Positions 37,576 to 46,335 of a stretch of DNA of 46,335 bases are shown here, piece by piece; within the stretch, counting starts at the first letter, position 1, and the number at the start of each line of letters is the position of its first letter. The position numbers were made by a program, and so were the translations under genes. The DNA comes from Conidiobolus incongruus B7586 (taxonomy: Eukaryota; Entomophthoromycota; Entomophthoromycetes; Entomophthorales; Conidiobolaceae), in contig JNEM01008705.1 of assembly GCA_000697335.1 (NCBI GenBank), positions 1 to 46,335 of the forward strand, given 5' to 3'. Under the pieces are notes generated by a model, which saw nothing but the letters and a program-made list of their open reading frames with translations, was not told the origin of the DNA and did no database searches.

Positions 37576-38435
37576 TTACGCTGAAGAAGTTGAAGGCCCA
37601 TCCCCAAACTTTGACTTCTTTTGCTTTTTAGCTTTCTGATTTTGCTGCTGCTGTTGATTTAAATTAAACTCCATTTGAGCTTGATTAGCTTGATTTAACT
37701 TCAACTGTAAACTCTGACTCAAGGATTCCGAATGATGTAACCATTGATTTAACTTTTGAATCATATCATCAATTTGTTCCAAGTGCGACTCTCCGTCAAT
37801 GTTCCTGCCAATGGTATCGTCCACCATTAAACAAGCTTCCTTTTGGTTCATTTTGCCTTTGATAAGGTTGCTGAATATCGCTTCAATAATGATATCTTCC
37901 AATTCGCGTACTGTCTCGACCTGGAGTTCGTTTTGTAGAAGGGAATAGGGTAATTTCTAATTATTTTTAGTATTATAGTATAAAGAATTAGGGTGATAAA
38001 TACCTTCTTTTCACTTGATAAATTTAACAAAGTTAAAATTTTTAATTTTTTCAACTGTTTATCATTTAATTCAGGTAAATTATTGGAATTTTCTAAAAAA
38101 TAAATAAATGATTTCATAATATATTGGTGGTTATGTACCTAAATAATCTTTTAAACTTCCAAAACTGAATATCTTTAACAAATTGTAATAGGGGAGAGTT
38201 TCGCCAGTATTTTTTAGCTACATAAAAGTTAACATAAAACAAACTATAATATATGAATAATATTTACATCACTAATATTAGGACAATTCAACAATTTCAA
38301 ATAGTTAAAAATTTTGGCATGATTTAAACTTCTAGTAATTATGGGAATTAAACTGGTGCCCTTGAGAGTTTTACTGAGGATTAAAAATTCTTCTAATTCA
38401 TTATTGTAGTCTAATTCCTTGGTGGATGTTGTCAT
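37576..38435 (-). CDS. CSN7: CSN7, COP9 signalosome subunit 7 (PCI domain)
   Basis: The COP9 signalosome removes Nedd8/Rub1 from cullins; Csn7 is a structural PCI subunit. Four exons (38435-38268, 38217-38139, 38092-38004, 37956-37576; introns 46-50 nt) encode 238 residues. The PCI region runs from about 57 to 165: LLKIFSFGSLKDYL, LPELNDKQLKKLKILTLLNL, KLPYSLLQNELQVETVRELE and IIEAIFSNLIKGKMNQ. The following DDTIGRNID aligns with 'DYSIGRDI' of human CSN7A. A C-terminal coiled coil (QLNQANQAQ) and a basic/Gln-rich tail (QKAKKQKKSK) follow. It is shorter than animal Csn7 (275) but has the same order. The start is the first ATG, with a CCCATAA element 87 bp upstream. Confidence 0.9.
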
Positions 38436-39415
38436 TTTGTTTTTGTAGTTTACGTAATTAGATTATTATTTGTTTTGGATTAAGTACTGTTAACTGGGAT
38501 TATTTATAAAAAATCTAAATATTATGGGATTTATACCAATTTCACTCATTTCATAAATAAATTCTAATAATATTTAATATTCATACTATTTTAACTTAGC
38601 ACCAATGATGTATCTAGTTTTGAATATGGTGAATAAAATTTTTAAATATTATTTAATTCACTGTCGTGTCTAGTTCATATATAACATTTAATAGCTTAAA
38701 TCATTTACAATGTATTGTTTTTGTTATTTTAAATTGTATAAGAAAAAAGTTTATAGGTTAAATACTAATATTCGTTTTATTAATTATAGTTTTTTCATGT
38801 GATTATAAAGTCGGAAATTAATAACAATAATTTAAATTTACACTATTTTCCATTCAATATTTAATCAATTGAAGAATAATAACAAACTTTGTAAAATTGA
38901 TAGGTTAGTGAACACAGATTAATATTTTTAAAAGATATTAAATTGAATGATTATTAATTGTAATATTTTATATATTTTCATATTTTGTTGGATATTCGGT
39001 TTGGGTTATTAAATTAAAAGTTGGTTAGTGTTGTTTGATTCATATTAAGTCAATTATATTTAAAATGGTCAATCACTAAATTGTTAAATACTAAAGGTAT
39101 CATATTGAATTGATTGATTGGTTATAACAATATTTTGTAATAGTTATCGTTATAGTTATAGCTGAAATATTATGTTATAACTTAAAAAAGTTAGATTATT
39201 ATAAATGCACTAATATTTTCAATTAATAATAACAAATATATCTATATTACTGTAATTATTAAAATACTTTGAAATATTTATAACTTGAGATATATTGCAA
39301 AAACTTGCCTGACTCCCTCTGAATTTAATTGGATTATTATTCATAGAAAAGTTGAAAATTATAATTAAACTCGTAGAAAGGTGTCAACTCAAAATTTTTC
39401 AATTTAATTTTTACA
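38436..39415. other. Divergent spacer between CSN7 and the GPCR-like relic
   Basis: About 1 kb of AT-rich DNA. It carries the CSN7 promoter element and otherwise nothing recognisable. Confidence 0.6.
38522..38532 (-). promoter_or_regulatory. CCCATAA-type promoter element of CSN7
   Basis: The sense strand reads AAATCCCATAA, identical to the NOP9 copy, 87 bp upstream of the ATG. Confidence 0.5.
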
Positions 39416-40153
39416 ATGTCAAGTACAACGCCAATTCTAACAATTAGTGAAGATCTACATGATAGAATCTTAATCAACTTTACTATTTAAAGTATACTCG
39501 GTTTGTTTTCAACTTTATAGTTGGTTGATTACTCAATTAAACAAATAAGGAAGGGAAAGGCTCAGTCGATATTAAACTATGCACATTCATTGCAGTTTCT
39601 GATATTTTAGTACTTATAGATCCTATATTTGAGGTGGTTTTAGCCAAATATCCTTACAATATCCTTCGGGACCATCCGAATTGGTGTAAATTTGATTTAG
39701 CGAAAACTGATCAGGTACTATGATTTTCAAGTTACAGTTTAATAATCAAGGTAATTGAAAGTTTCTTTCTAATTGATTTTAGTACTCAGCTATCTATATG
39801 CTTTTGCTTTGTGCTGATAGCTATGGCATCGACAAGTCAATGGTTAAGCATTCTTGTTTTGGTAGCCAACGACTTTGCAAGTGTTGACACAATTGAAATC
39901 GTCCTGTGCTACCCTACCATTGGGACCAGCTTGCCCAACCTACGCAATCGCCCTAGTATATTTCTTCATATCCTACTTCAGTGTAATAATTGGCTACTTA
40001 GACATCATGGTAGTAAAATTCAGATTTACTCTCACCAAATTCACGATCTATATCATTCTTTATGTCCTAGTGTTCTTGAGGAAATTTTACAAAATCATAC
40101 ACCAATCCGTTACTGGACGTAAAAATAACGTTATCATAGGTATCGTCTCATAG
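39416..40153 (+). pseudogene. Decayed class A-type GPCR-like gene
   Basis: Pieces of a seven-helix receptor lie in order on the plus strand, in changing frames. From the ATG at 39416 comes a short N terminus with an NFT glycosylation site. A helix-1 stretch (SILGLFSTL..LVDYSIKQIR) is interrupted by two in-frame stops. After a frame change, helix 2 reads KLCTFIAVSDILVLIDPIF, with the Asp of the class A 'LAVxDLL' motif. The loop HPNWCKFD supplies the conserved W and Cys before helix 3. After a GT..AG intron-like gap (about 39716-39780) helix 3 reads LSICFCFVLIAMASTSQWL, where SQW replaces D/ERY. A further frame change gives helix 5-like YAIALVYFFISYFSVIIGYL and a basic tail. Helices 4, 6 and 7 are not recognisable. 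The family call is inference from topology and motifs; the decay is directly visible. Confidence 0.5.
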
Positions 40154-40424
40154 TTTTCTACAATGTATTTGGCGATTGGGAATGTTATTATCTTGTTATA
40201 TATGGATCAAAATTAAGGAATTCTTTTATAAAATTATATAAAAATTATTAATTCAAATAATTTGAATAGTTAAATAAATTGATTTTTGAATAAATATTTT
40301 TTTAGTTTAAAATATGAAATTTATGAAATAGTAATGGTAGTAGATTTTAATTTTTGATATTTTAATATTGATTTAAATAATTTATTAACTCTCAATTAAA
40401 TAATAAATAGTAATGCTATTGGAA

Positions 40425-43400
40425 TCAAGAAGTTGATATATTTTGCTGATTGACCATTTCGTAATAAATCCCCTTTTTGTTCAAAAGCTGTTGATGAGTA
40501 CCCGATTCGACGATACGATGTTGCTGGAAAACGAGGATCTGATCAGCCTTTTGAATGGTGGATAATCTGTGAGCAATGGCAAAAGTAGTTCGACCGACAG
40601 AAGCTGAATCGAGCGCATCTTGAACAATGCGTTCACTTTCGGCATCAAGTGCAGAAGTAGCTTCGTCAAGTAATAAAATACTAGGATTGCGGATTAATGC
40701 ACGAGCGATAGCAACACGTTGCTTCTGACCACCAGAAAGTTGAGTACCTTTGCTACCAACATTTGTATCATATCCTTTGGGAAGTGACATGACAAAGTTG
40801 TGCAAGTTAGCTTGTTTGGCAGCTGCTTCAATTTGTTCTTGAGTAACTGGTTCATTATTATTTCTAGCACCCATAGCAATATTCTCACCAATAGTCATAT
40901 CGTATAATGAAGGTTCTTGACTCACTAAAGCCATATGAGTTCTCAAGGAAGGCAAGTGATAATCTCTTATATCAACACCATCAACCTTAATACTACCTCT
41001 GTTGACGTCATAGAAGCGCTCCAATAATGAAATAATAGTACTCTTACCGCAGCCGCTATGTCCGACAAGTGCAGTGAACTGTCCGGGATAAGCTTCAAAG
41101 CTAACGCCCTTCAAGACACGAGCTCCAGGGCGAGTAGGATAGCTGAAATAAACATTTTTGAATTCAATATGACCTTTAATTGGTCTGTCCTCATTACCAG
41201 TGGGCAATCTTTTACCAGGAGAGTTCTCAGTGCTATCAACTAAAGGAGTGCGTTCAGCAAGATTAAATATAGAGGCAGCAGCTTTTCTAGCTTTATAGAT
41301 ATCTGGGATGTAAGCGAACACTCTACTAGCATTACCGGCACCCATGATAATTGCATCGAACACCGTAAACATTTGAACAAAGTTGTATTCACCAGTTTTC
41401 ACGAGTTGTGCTCCATACCAAAAAGCGAGAGCTGAGCACAAGAATTCAATACTCCTTGCTGCTGCATACACGGCAGAAGATATGAAAGCTTTCTTAAAGT
41501 TGGATCTCAATGGAGCTTGCATGATTGTGTTGTACTTGGCACAAACAGCTTCTTCATGAGTAAGAGAAATAACAGTTCTAACAGCTGACGAAGCTTCACA
41601 CGCTAATTCAGCGGATTCGGAATAAGCATTCCTATTTTCTTCAGAGAAGCCTTGGACGATCTTATCTTGATACCAGCCAGTGTATAATAGGATAGGTAGA
41701 GTGGTACAGCACACCAAGGTCATCTTCCAACCATATACCAAACCAACGATAATACCACCAAAAACGTTGACAAATACTTGTAGAATCGTTCCAAAAGTAA
41801 CGCCACTTAAACCTTGAATATCTTGAGCATCAGTTGACAAAGAAGAAGTGAGAGCGCCTGTTGAGTTGGATTTTCTATCGAACCAGCCAATTTCTTGTTG
41901 CAAAATATGAGAGAAAGTCTTGGATCTCAAACGAGATGTCAACTTCTGAGCACTTGCACCAAAGAAGTACATTTGGCAATAGTTACTGATCCAAGCTCCC
42001 AATGCTAGGATAAAGAGCATCAAAGACAAGAAATCGGCGGTTGTGAAGAGTTCGGGAGGTGGTTTCGTTAGAACTTCGACAGCTCTAGCGAGTACAATGG
42101 AGAAAATAGGATATATGCAGCCAATAACGATTGCACCAAGTGCTCCCAGAATATACGATTTCCATTCTTCGCTATTAAGTGATAAAACTTTATAGGCAAG
42201 TGGGAAGAATCTCCATTGTTTTATAATTTCTTGAGCTTCATCACCTGTAGCAGAGCCTTGAGTGTTAGTAGGAAAAGCTTCAGCAACCTTTTCAGAGTGA
42301 TGTGTGAGGGTTTTTTTGGCATCAGTTTGGTATTGAATTTCATCTGAGGAATCATTATCAAAGTCTTCTGATTCTCTACCAAGTCCTTGGAGTTGAACCA
42401 ATTTATAATAGGCGCCTTCAGTATTTTGCAATAAGCTATCATGAGTTCCTTGTTCAATAATTTTTCCCTTTTCAAGGACAACGATAAGATCGGCATTACG
42501 AATGGTAGATAAACGATGTGCAATAACAATAGTGGTTCTGTCTTTACTAACATGATCCAAAGCTTTTTGTACCAAAACTTCAGATTTAGTATCTAAGGCA
42601 GAGGTAGCTTCATCAAGGAGTAAGATTCTGGGATTACGAATGATAGCACGAGCAATAGCAATTCTTTGTTTTTGACCACCACTAAGCAAGAATCCTCGTT
42701 CACCAACTTGAGTGTCATATTGAAGAGGGAGATTAGAAATGAAATCATGAGCATTAGCATGCTTACAAGCTTCAATAATTGCTTCCATCTTTTTTTCCAT
42801 GGGTGCATCGAATAATGCTGTACCAATAAGACCAACCATCACATTTTCAGCAATAGTACCATTAAATAATGTGGGTTCCTGAGCAACTAAACCAATTTGT
42901 CTTCGATACCACTTGAGATTGAGAGACTTAATTGGATGGCCATCCAAAAGAATTTCACCACCTTCGAGATCATAAAAACGTTCCAGCAATTGAATAGTAG
43001 TTGATTTACCAGATCCACTAGCACCTACTAAAGCAACAGTTTGACCAGCCTTGATGCTTAAAGAGAAGCCATCAAAGATTTGAACATCTTTACGAGAAGG
43101 ATAAGAAAATTGAATATTTCTGAATTCAATATCGCCATGAACTTGATCGAGTTTCAAACCCTCGGAGGAGGATGAATCGATTTTAGGAACACGATCAATA
43201 CACTGGAATAATTTAGCAGCAGCTCCTTGAGCTTTAATAATGGCTTCGATATTAGGGCTGATATTGCCAAGGGAAAATGCGCCCAATATAATCGCCTCGA
43301 AAGTACTGACAATGTTACCAGGAGTACCTAAGCCCCATCCAATGATACGAGCGCCGTAATAGAAGGTAAGTGAGTAACCGCAGTAGATGAAGAAGAACAT

Positions 43401-44249
43401 TCCAGATACACCAATACCAAAGATCAGGGCTTCCATAACACCATCACGCTGAGCTTTTAGTAAGAGTGCATTATATCTTTGACTCATTTTGGCTTGTAAA
43501 TTGAATGCGACAACAGTTCTAATAGTGGAAAAGCATTCTTCCGCAGTGTTACTGGCAATGGAAGCCTTTTCCAGAGAACTAGTAGTGTATCTGTAACCTA
43601 CGAACATTGCAACCCCAATGATGAGTGTGATTGCGGGTACAATACAGAAGAGGATCAAAGTTAATCGCCAGCTTATCGCAAAAGCGATAATAAATGCTGA
43701 AAGAATAGTACAAATATCATGGACAACAAGAGCGACCTTCTCGGAGATGCCGCTTTGGACCAAGTTAGTATCGTTGGTAATTCTTGCTGTAACTTCACCA
43801 GATCCAATACTATCAAACCAGGCGATTTCTTGCTTTAACACACTCTGCAAATAAAGGTTTCTGATTTTGTGTGTAGACTTGGCACCGACCCATTGGAAAG
43901 TAGACATATAAGTGTAAGTACAAGCGAAGACAATGATAGCCAAATAGATAAAGAAGAGGGTCAAGTAGTTAATTTCAGCTTGAAATTGTTCAGCTGTCAT
44001 TTTATCTCCTATGAAATTGAGGAATGTATCGATCATTTTACCAAAGATAACGGACATCAGGGGAAATGAAGCACCGGCGGCACCTGCAGCGATAGCACCG
44101 AGTAGCAGCATGAAACGCTGCTTCATCGAAGTCACTGAATAAATCTTTAATAAGTTCACTCTGGGAATTGGCTCCGCTTTGGGCATTTCCTCCACAATAG
44201 TCATTTTTTCAGAATTTTGGTTTTCGCTTTTTTTAGAAAATAATCCCAT
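40425..44249 (-). CDS. Full-length ABCB-type transporter (P-glycoprotein/MDR1 family)
   Basis: A single uninterrupted exon encodes 1274 residues in the TMD1-NBD1-TMD2-NBD2 order, the size of P-glycoproteins. Six helices at about 45-330 precede NBD1 with Walker A GASGSGKST (409-417), signature LSGGQ (522-526) and Walker B/D-loop ILLLDEATSALD. A charged linker (about 620-680, rich in S/D/E) leads to six more helices and NBD2, with Walker A GHSGCGKST (1063-1071), signature LSGGQKQR (from 1171) and ILLLDEATSALD. Both ATP sites look catalytically competent, with the Glu after Walker B present in each. Fungal members export lipophilic compounds, drugs or, as Ste6 does, farnesylated pheromone; the substrate here is unknown. 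The absence of introns contrasts with most neighbours. A TATA box lies about 140 bp upstream. Confidence 0.95.
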   Translation of the reverse strand: MGLFSKKSENQNSEKMTIVEEMPKAEPIPRVNLLKIYSVTSMKQRFMLLLGAIAAGAAGASFPLMSVIFGKMIDTFLNFIGDKMTAEQFQAEINYLTLFFIYLAIIVFACTYTYMSTFQWVGAKSTHKIRNLYLQSVLKQEIAWFDSIGSGEVTARITNDTNLVQSGISEKVALVVHDICTILSAFIIAFAISWRLTLILFCIVPAITLIIGVAMFVGYRYTTSSLEKASIASNTAEECFSTIRTVVAFNLQAKMSQRYNALLLKAQRDGVMEALIFGIGVSGMFFFIYCGYSLTFYYGARIIGWGLGTPGNIVSTFEAIILGAFSLGNISPNIEAIIKAQGAAAKLFQCIDRVPKIDSSSSEGLKLDQVHGDIEFRNIQFSYPSRKDVQIFDGFSLSIKAGQTVALVGASGSGKSTTIQLLERFYDLEGGEILLDGHPIKSLNLKWYRRQIGLVAQEPTLFNGTIAENVMVGLIGTALFDAPMEKKMEAIIEACKHANAHDFISNLPLQYDTQVGERGFLLSGGQKQRIAIARAIIRNPRILLLDEATSALDTKSEVLVQKALDHVSKDRTTIVIAHRLSTIRNADLIVVLEKGKIIEQGTHDSLLQNTEGAYYKLVQLQGLGRESEDFDNDSSDEIQYQTDAKKTLTHHSEKVAEAFPTNTQGSATGDEAQEIIKQWRFFPLAYKVLSLNSEEWKSYILGALGAIVIGCIYPIFSIVLARAVEVLTKPPPELFTTADFLSLMLFILALGAWISNYCQMYFFGASAQKLTSRLRSKTFSHILQQEIGWFDRKSNSTGALTSSLSTDAQDIQGLSGVTFGTILQVFVNVFGGIIVGLVYGWKMTLVCCTTLPILLYTGWYQDKIVQGFSEENRNAYSESAELACEASSAVRTVISLTHEEAVCAKYNTIMQAPLRSNFKKAFISSAVYAAARSIEFLCSALAFWYGAQLVKTGEYNFVQMFTVFDAIIMGAGNASRVFAYIPDIYKARKAAASIFNLAERTPLVDSTENSPGKRLPTGNEDRPIKGHIEFKNVYFSYPTRPGARVLKGVSFEAYPGQFTALVGHSGCGKSTIISLLERFYDVNRGSIKVDGVDIRDYHLPSLRTHMALVSQEPSLYDMTIGENIAMGARNNNEPVTQEQIEAAAKQANLHNFVMSLPKGYDTNVGSKGTQLSGGQKQRVAIARALIRNPSILLLDEATSALDAESERIVQDALDSASVGRTTFAIAHRLSTIQKADQILVFQQHRIVESGTHQQLLNKKGIYYEMVNQQNISTS

Positions 44250-44386
44250 TCTGGAACACTTTGGAAATAAATAGAATGTAAATTGAATTTAGATTAATTA
44301 GTATCTAAATCAAAAAATAATAATAATATACAAATTAGAGAGTGAATAGAATAGTTATGATAATATTAGCTTTGGGAATAGAACTT

Positions 44387-44394
44387 CTTTTATA
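44387..44394 (-). promoter_or_regulatory. TATA box of the ABC transporter gene
   Basis: The sense strand reads TATAAAAG, 138-145 bp upstream of the ATG at 44249, implying a leader of about 100 nt. Confidence 0.5.
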
Positions 44395-44555
44395 GTTTAA
44401 TTCGAAATTTTCTGTTAAATCATCCAGTCTTATCAAAAAATCTAAAGTAATGCTAATTAAACAATCAATTAATCAATGGATTTCTTTAGGAAATACTTCC
44501 AAAAAGTTGCTAATCTTGTAATTTTGTAGCCAATCTTATTTTACTAACTCTTGCT

Positions 44556-44573
44556 CAGTAGAATGTTCTACTG
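44556..44573. repeat. Short hairpin, 8-bp stem
   Basis: CAGTAGAA and TTCTACTG are separated by TG. It lies about 160 bp beyond the ABC TATA box, on the side away from the gene, so it could be a regulatory dyad. Confidence 0.6.
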
Positions 44574-45613
44574 TATAAACACAAATATGAGCCCAAATTT
44601 AGTAAATTCTTAAATAAATCATTCTAAATTAATGCATCCCAAAAAGGAAATTTTTTTTCTATAATTTCTCTTTTGAGAAATTTAGTATAAATTAATGAAA
44701 CAATTTAATTTATGTAATTTTGTAAGTTGATAAATTTTGATTGAATTTTAATATTTTGTAAGTCATAATATTATTTTTTAACTCAATAAATTTTTATAAT
44801 TATTATTTATAAAAATAATTTAATTAAATTTGTAATGGAATTATTTTAATTTTGCAAATTGAATAAAATTTAATAATAAAAATATAAGATAATAATGTAG
44901 TTTCTCTATGGGAATTATAGATGGTGCAATGTGTGGGACGATGGTTATTGTTGTTACCTAATAATAGGTAAGTATTTTAGTCATTAAGACTGTTGAATAT
45001 TACAACATGTGTCGCAAGTAATAGTCAATTAAGGTAAAGCTTCCCTATTGAATAGAAACCCGATGTTAGAAATAGCGTCAAGCATGAAATGTAAAGAGAT
45101 ATTAATGAAAAAGGTTTATTGTAGTAAAAATTATTAAAAATTACTAAATTATTAATTTAAAAATTCAATTTTCTGATATATAATAACTTAACAAACACTC
45201 TAATACTTTAACCAAAATTCAATACTTATAGAGTAGTGAATACATAAGGAAATAACGAAAATTTAGAAGTATAATTTTCATTATTAAATGAACTAATAAG
45301 TAGTAATTATTATATAATTTTGTTGCGAATTTGATAATTTTATTACAATGTAAATAAAATAATCACCCCTTTTTAATACACAATAATTCTTAAATATTAT
45401 ATATTTTTTTAATAAAATTGTTGTCAAATTATTATTAAAATAATTAAATTTATATTTCACAAATAAAAATTTGCTCTAATCATACTCTGAATTGATTATG
45501 ATCATGTTAGATGACGATGGTAAATGTGAGAGGGGATAGACTTTAAGAACTGAAATGGACAATTATCATTAGTAAATGACAGCATATTATAAATCTAGGG
45601 GGAAGTTAATTGG

Positions 45614-45633
45614 TTTCACTATATAAAGTGAAA
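45614..45633. repeat. Short hairpin, 7-bp stem
   Basis: TTTCACT pairs with AGTGAAA across ATATAA. It lies in a gene-less region with no known function. Confidence 0.55.
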
Positions 45634-46335
45634 ATGACTTAATGTATATTTAGTCCTTGGTATGAAGTAAATATCTCATATTTGTTGAAACAATACTTTT
45701 GTGAGTGTTACAAAAAATTAGAGATGTGATACTTTAGGAATAAAGATAATTAAATGATGTTTATTGGCTAATTCATGATAATTTTATTTTAGATACTATT
45801 TTCGATTTTAGTGGACAGATACGATTCATAGGCAAAAAGTGACAAAATCAACCAGTTTATGAAATAAGTTTGCTCTAATATAAATTTTTGACTCAGAGTG
45901 GTATTTTAATATGTTGAGTAATTGACAGTTTCTACTAATTTAAAATATCAATTCAATGCAAACTTTAATAAAAATTATTATAAATAATTTAGTTATATTT
46001 ATTAATTCTAATGAATAGTAAATAATATATAAAGTGTTATAATTTATGTATTATATTCTGCTCTTTAAATTTGACTATATATCGAATCATAATATAAATC
46101 ATTAAATCTTTTTTGAAATTTCGAAAATTCGAGAATTTATACAATTTATATTATATTATTTTTTAATATATATATATATATATAATATGAAAATTTTTTT
46201 TTCAAAATATATTTATAATTGATTAATAAGATATATTAATAGGTTTTAATTGAATATACTAATGTCTGTATTTAATAAATATTAAAAAATTCTGATAATA
46301 ATTCATTATATAATTTTATTATTTTTTAAACAATT

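Larger units (their letters stand above)
44250..46335. other. Upstream region of the ABC gene to the right edge
   Basis: About 2.1 kb without a recognised gene. It has the ABC TATA box at 44387, a TATGGGAATTA sequence at about 44,908 not close to any gene, a less AT-rich block at 44,905-45,115, hairpins at 44,556 and 45,614, and a (TA)n run near 46,166. Confidence 0.55.

Noticed and set aside
37848-38117. 89-codon minus-strand frame within CSN7
   Set aside because: It runs through two introns and leaves the CSN7 frame. The spliced CSN7 model explains the DNA better.
45500-45690. Possible snoRNA or coding fragment around AGATGACGATGG
   Set aside because: C and D boxes do not match well, and the open stretch is only about 17 codons.

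Overview
The window is nuclear DNA of a very AT-rich fungus. Genes carry short GT-AG introns (mostly 44-57 nt, the longest coding one 72 nt), use the standard genetic code, and are separated by AT-rich spacers of 0.3-3.5 kb. A fungal nucleus is indicated by a GTP/GDP mitochondrial carrier of the yeast Ggc1/Yhm1 type, a vacuolar proteinase A-type aspartic protease and a Hos4-like Set3-complex subunit. CSN7, a TACC protein, a plant-like coclaurine N-methyltransferase homologue and relics of class A-type GPCR and fungal transcription-factor genes point away from budding yeasts, towards an early-diverging lineage. Low GC with GPCR-like genes would fit Entomophthoromycotina such as Conidiobolus, but that placement is inference.

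Layout. 1-2.5 kb: NOP9 (partial, runs off the left edge) and TIM22, both on the minus strand. 4.5-8.4 kb: a seven-exon CNMT/CFA-type methyltransferase, a tRNA-Thr(AGU) and eight-exon CLP1. 8.9-13 kb: ESS1/PIN1, whose start codon forms an exon by itself, and a proteinase A-type protease. 13-25 kb: GGC1, a DOMON-cytochrome b561 protein and phosphoglucomutase, with long spacers and one possible transcription-factor relic. 26.5-38.4 kb: a Hos4-like ankyrin protein, a 3.6 kb gene-poor stretch with faint relics, a clearly decayed MND1 gene, a TACC spindle protein and CSN7. 39.4-44.2 kb: a decayed GPCR-like gene and a full-length ABCB/P-glycoprotein transporter in one exon. 44.25-46.3 kb: no gene recognised.

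The intact genes are unrelated housekeeping or accessory functions (ribosome biogenesis, mitochondrial import, mRNA 3'-end processing, prolyl isomerisation, proteolysis, glycogen/trehalose metabolism, chromatin, spindle, COP9 signalosome, efflux), each with its own promoter. Two promoter types can be read. TATA boxes lie close upstream of the methyltransferase, protease, cytochrome b561, PGM and ABC genes. A shared element, AWTCCCATAA in the sense direction, lies 87-149 bp upstream of the start codons of NOP9, TIM22, CLP1, ESS1, CSN7 and the dead MND1 gene. The two most notable points are this oriented promoter element and the host's own pseudogenised MND1, which suggests loss or relaxation of Hop2-Mnd1-dependent meiotic recombination.
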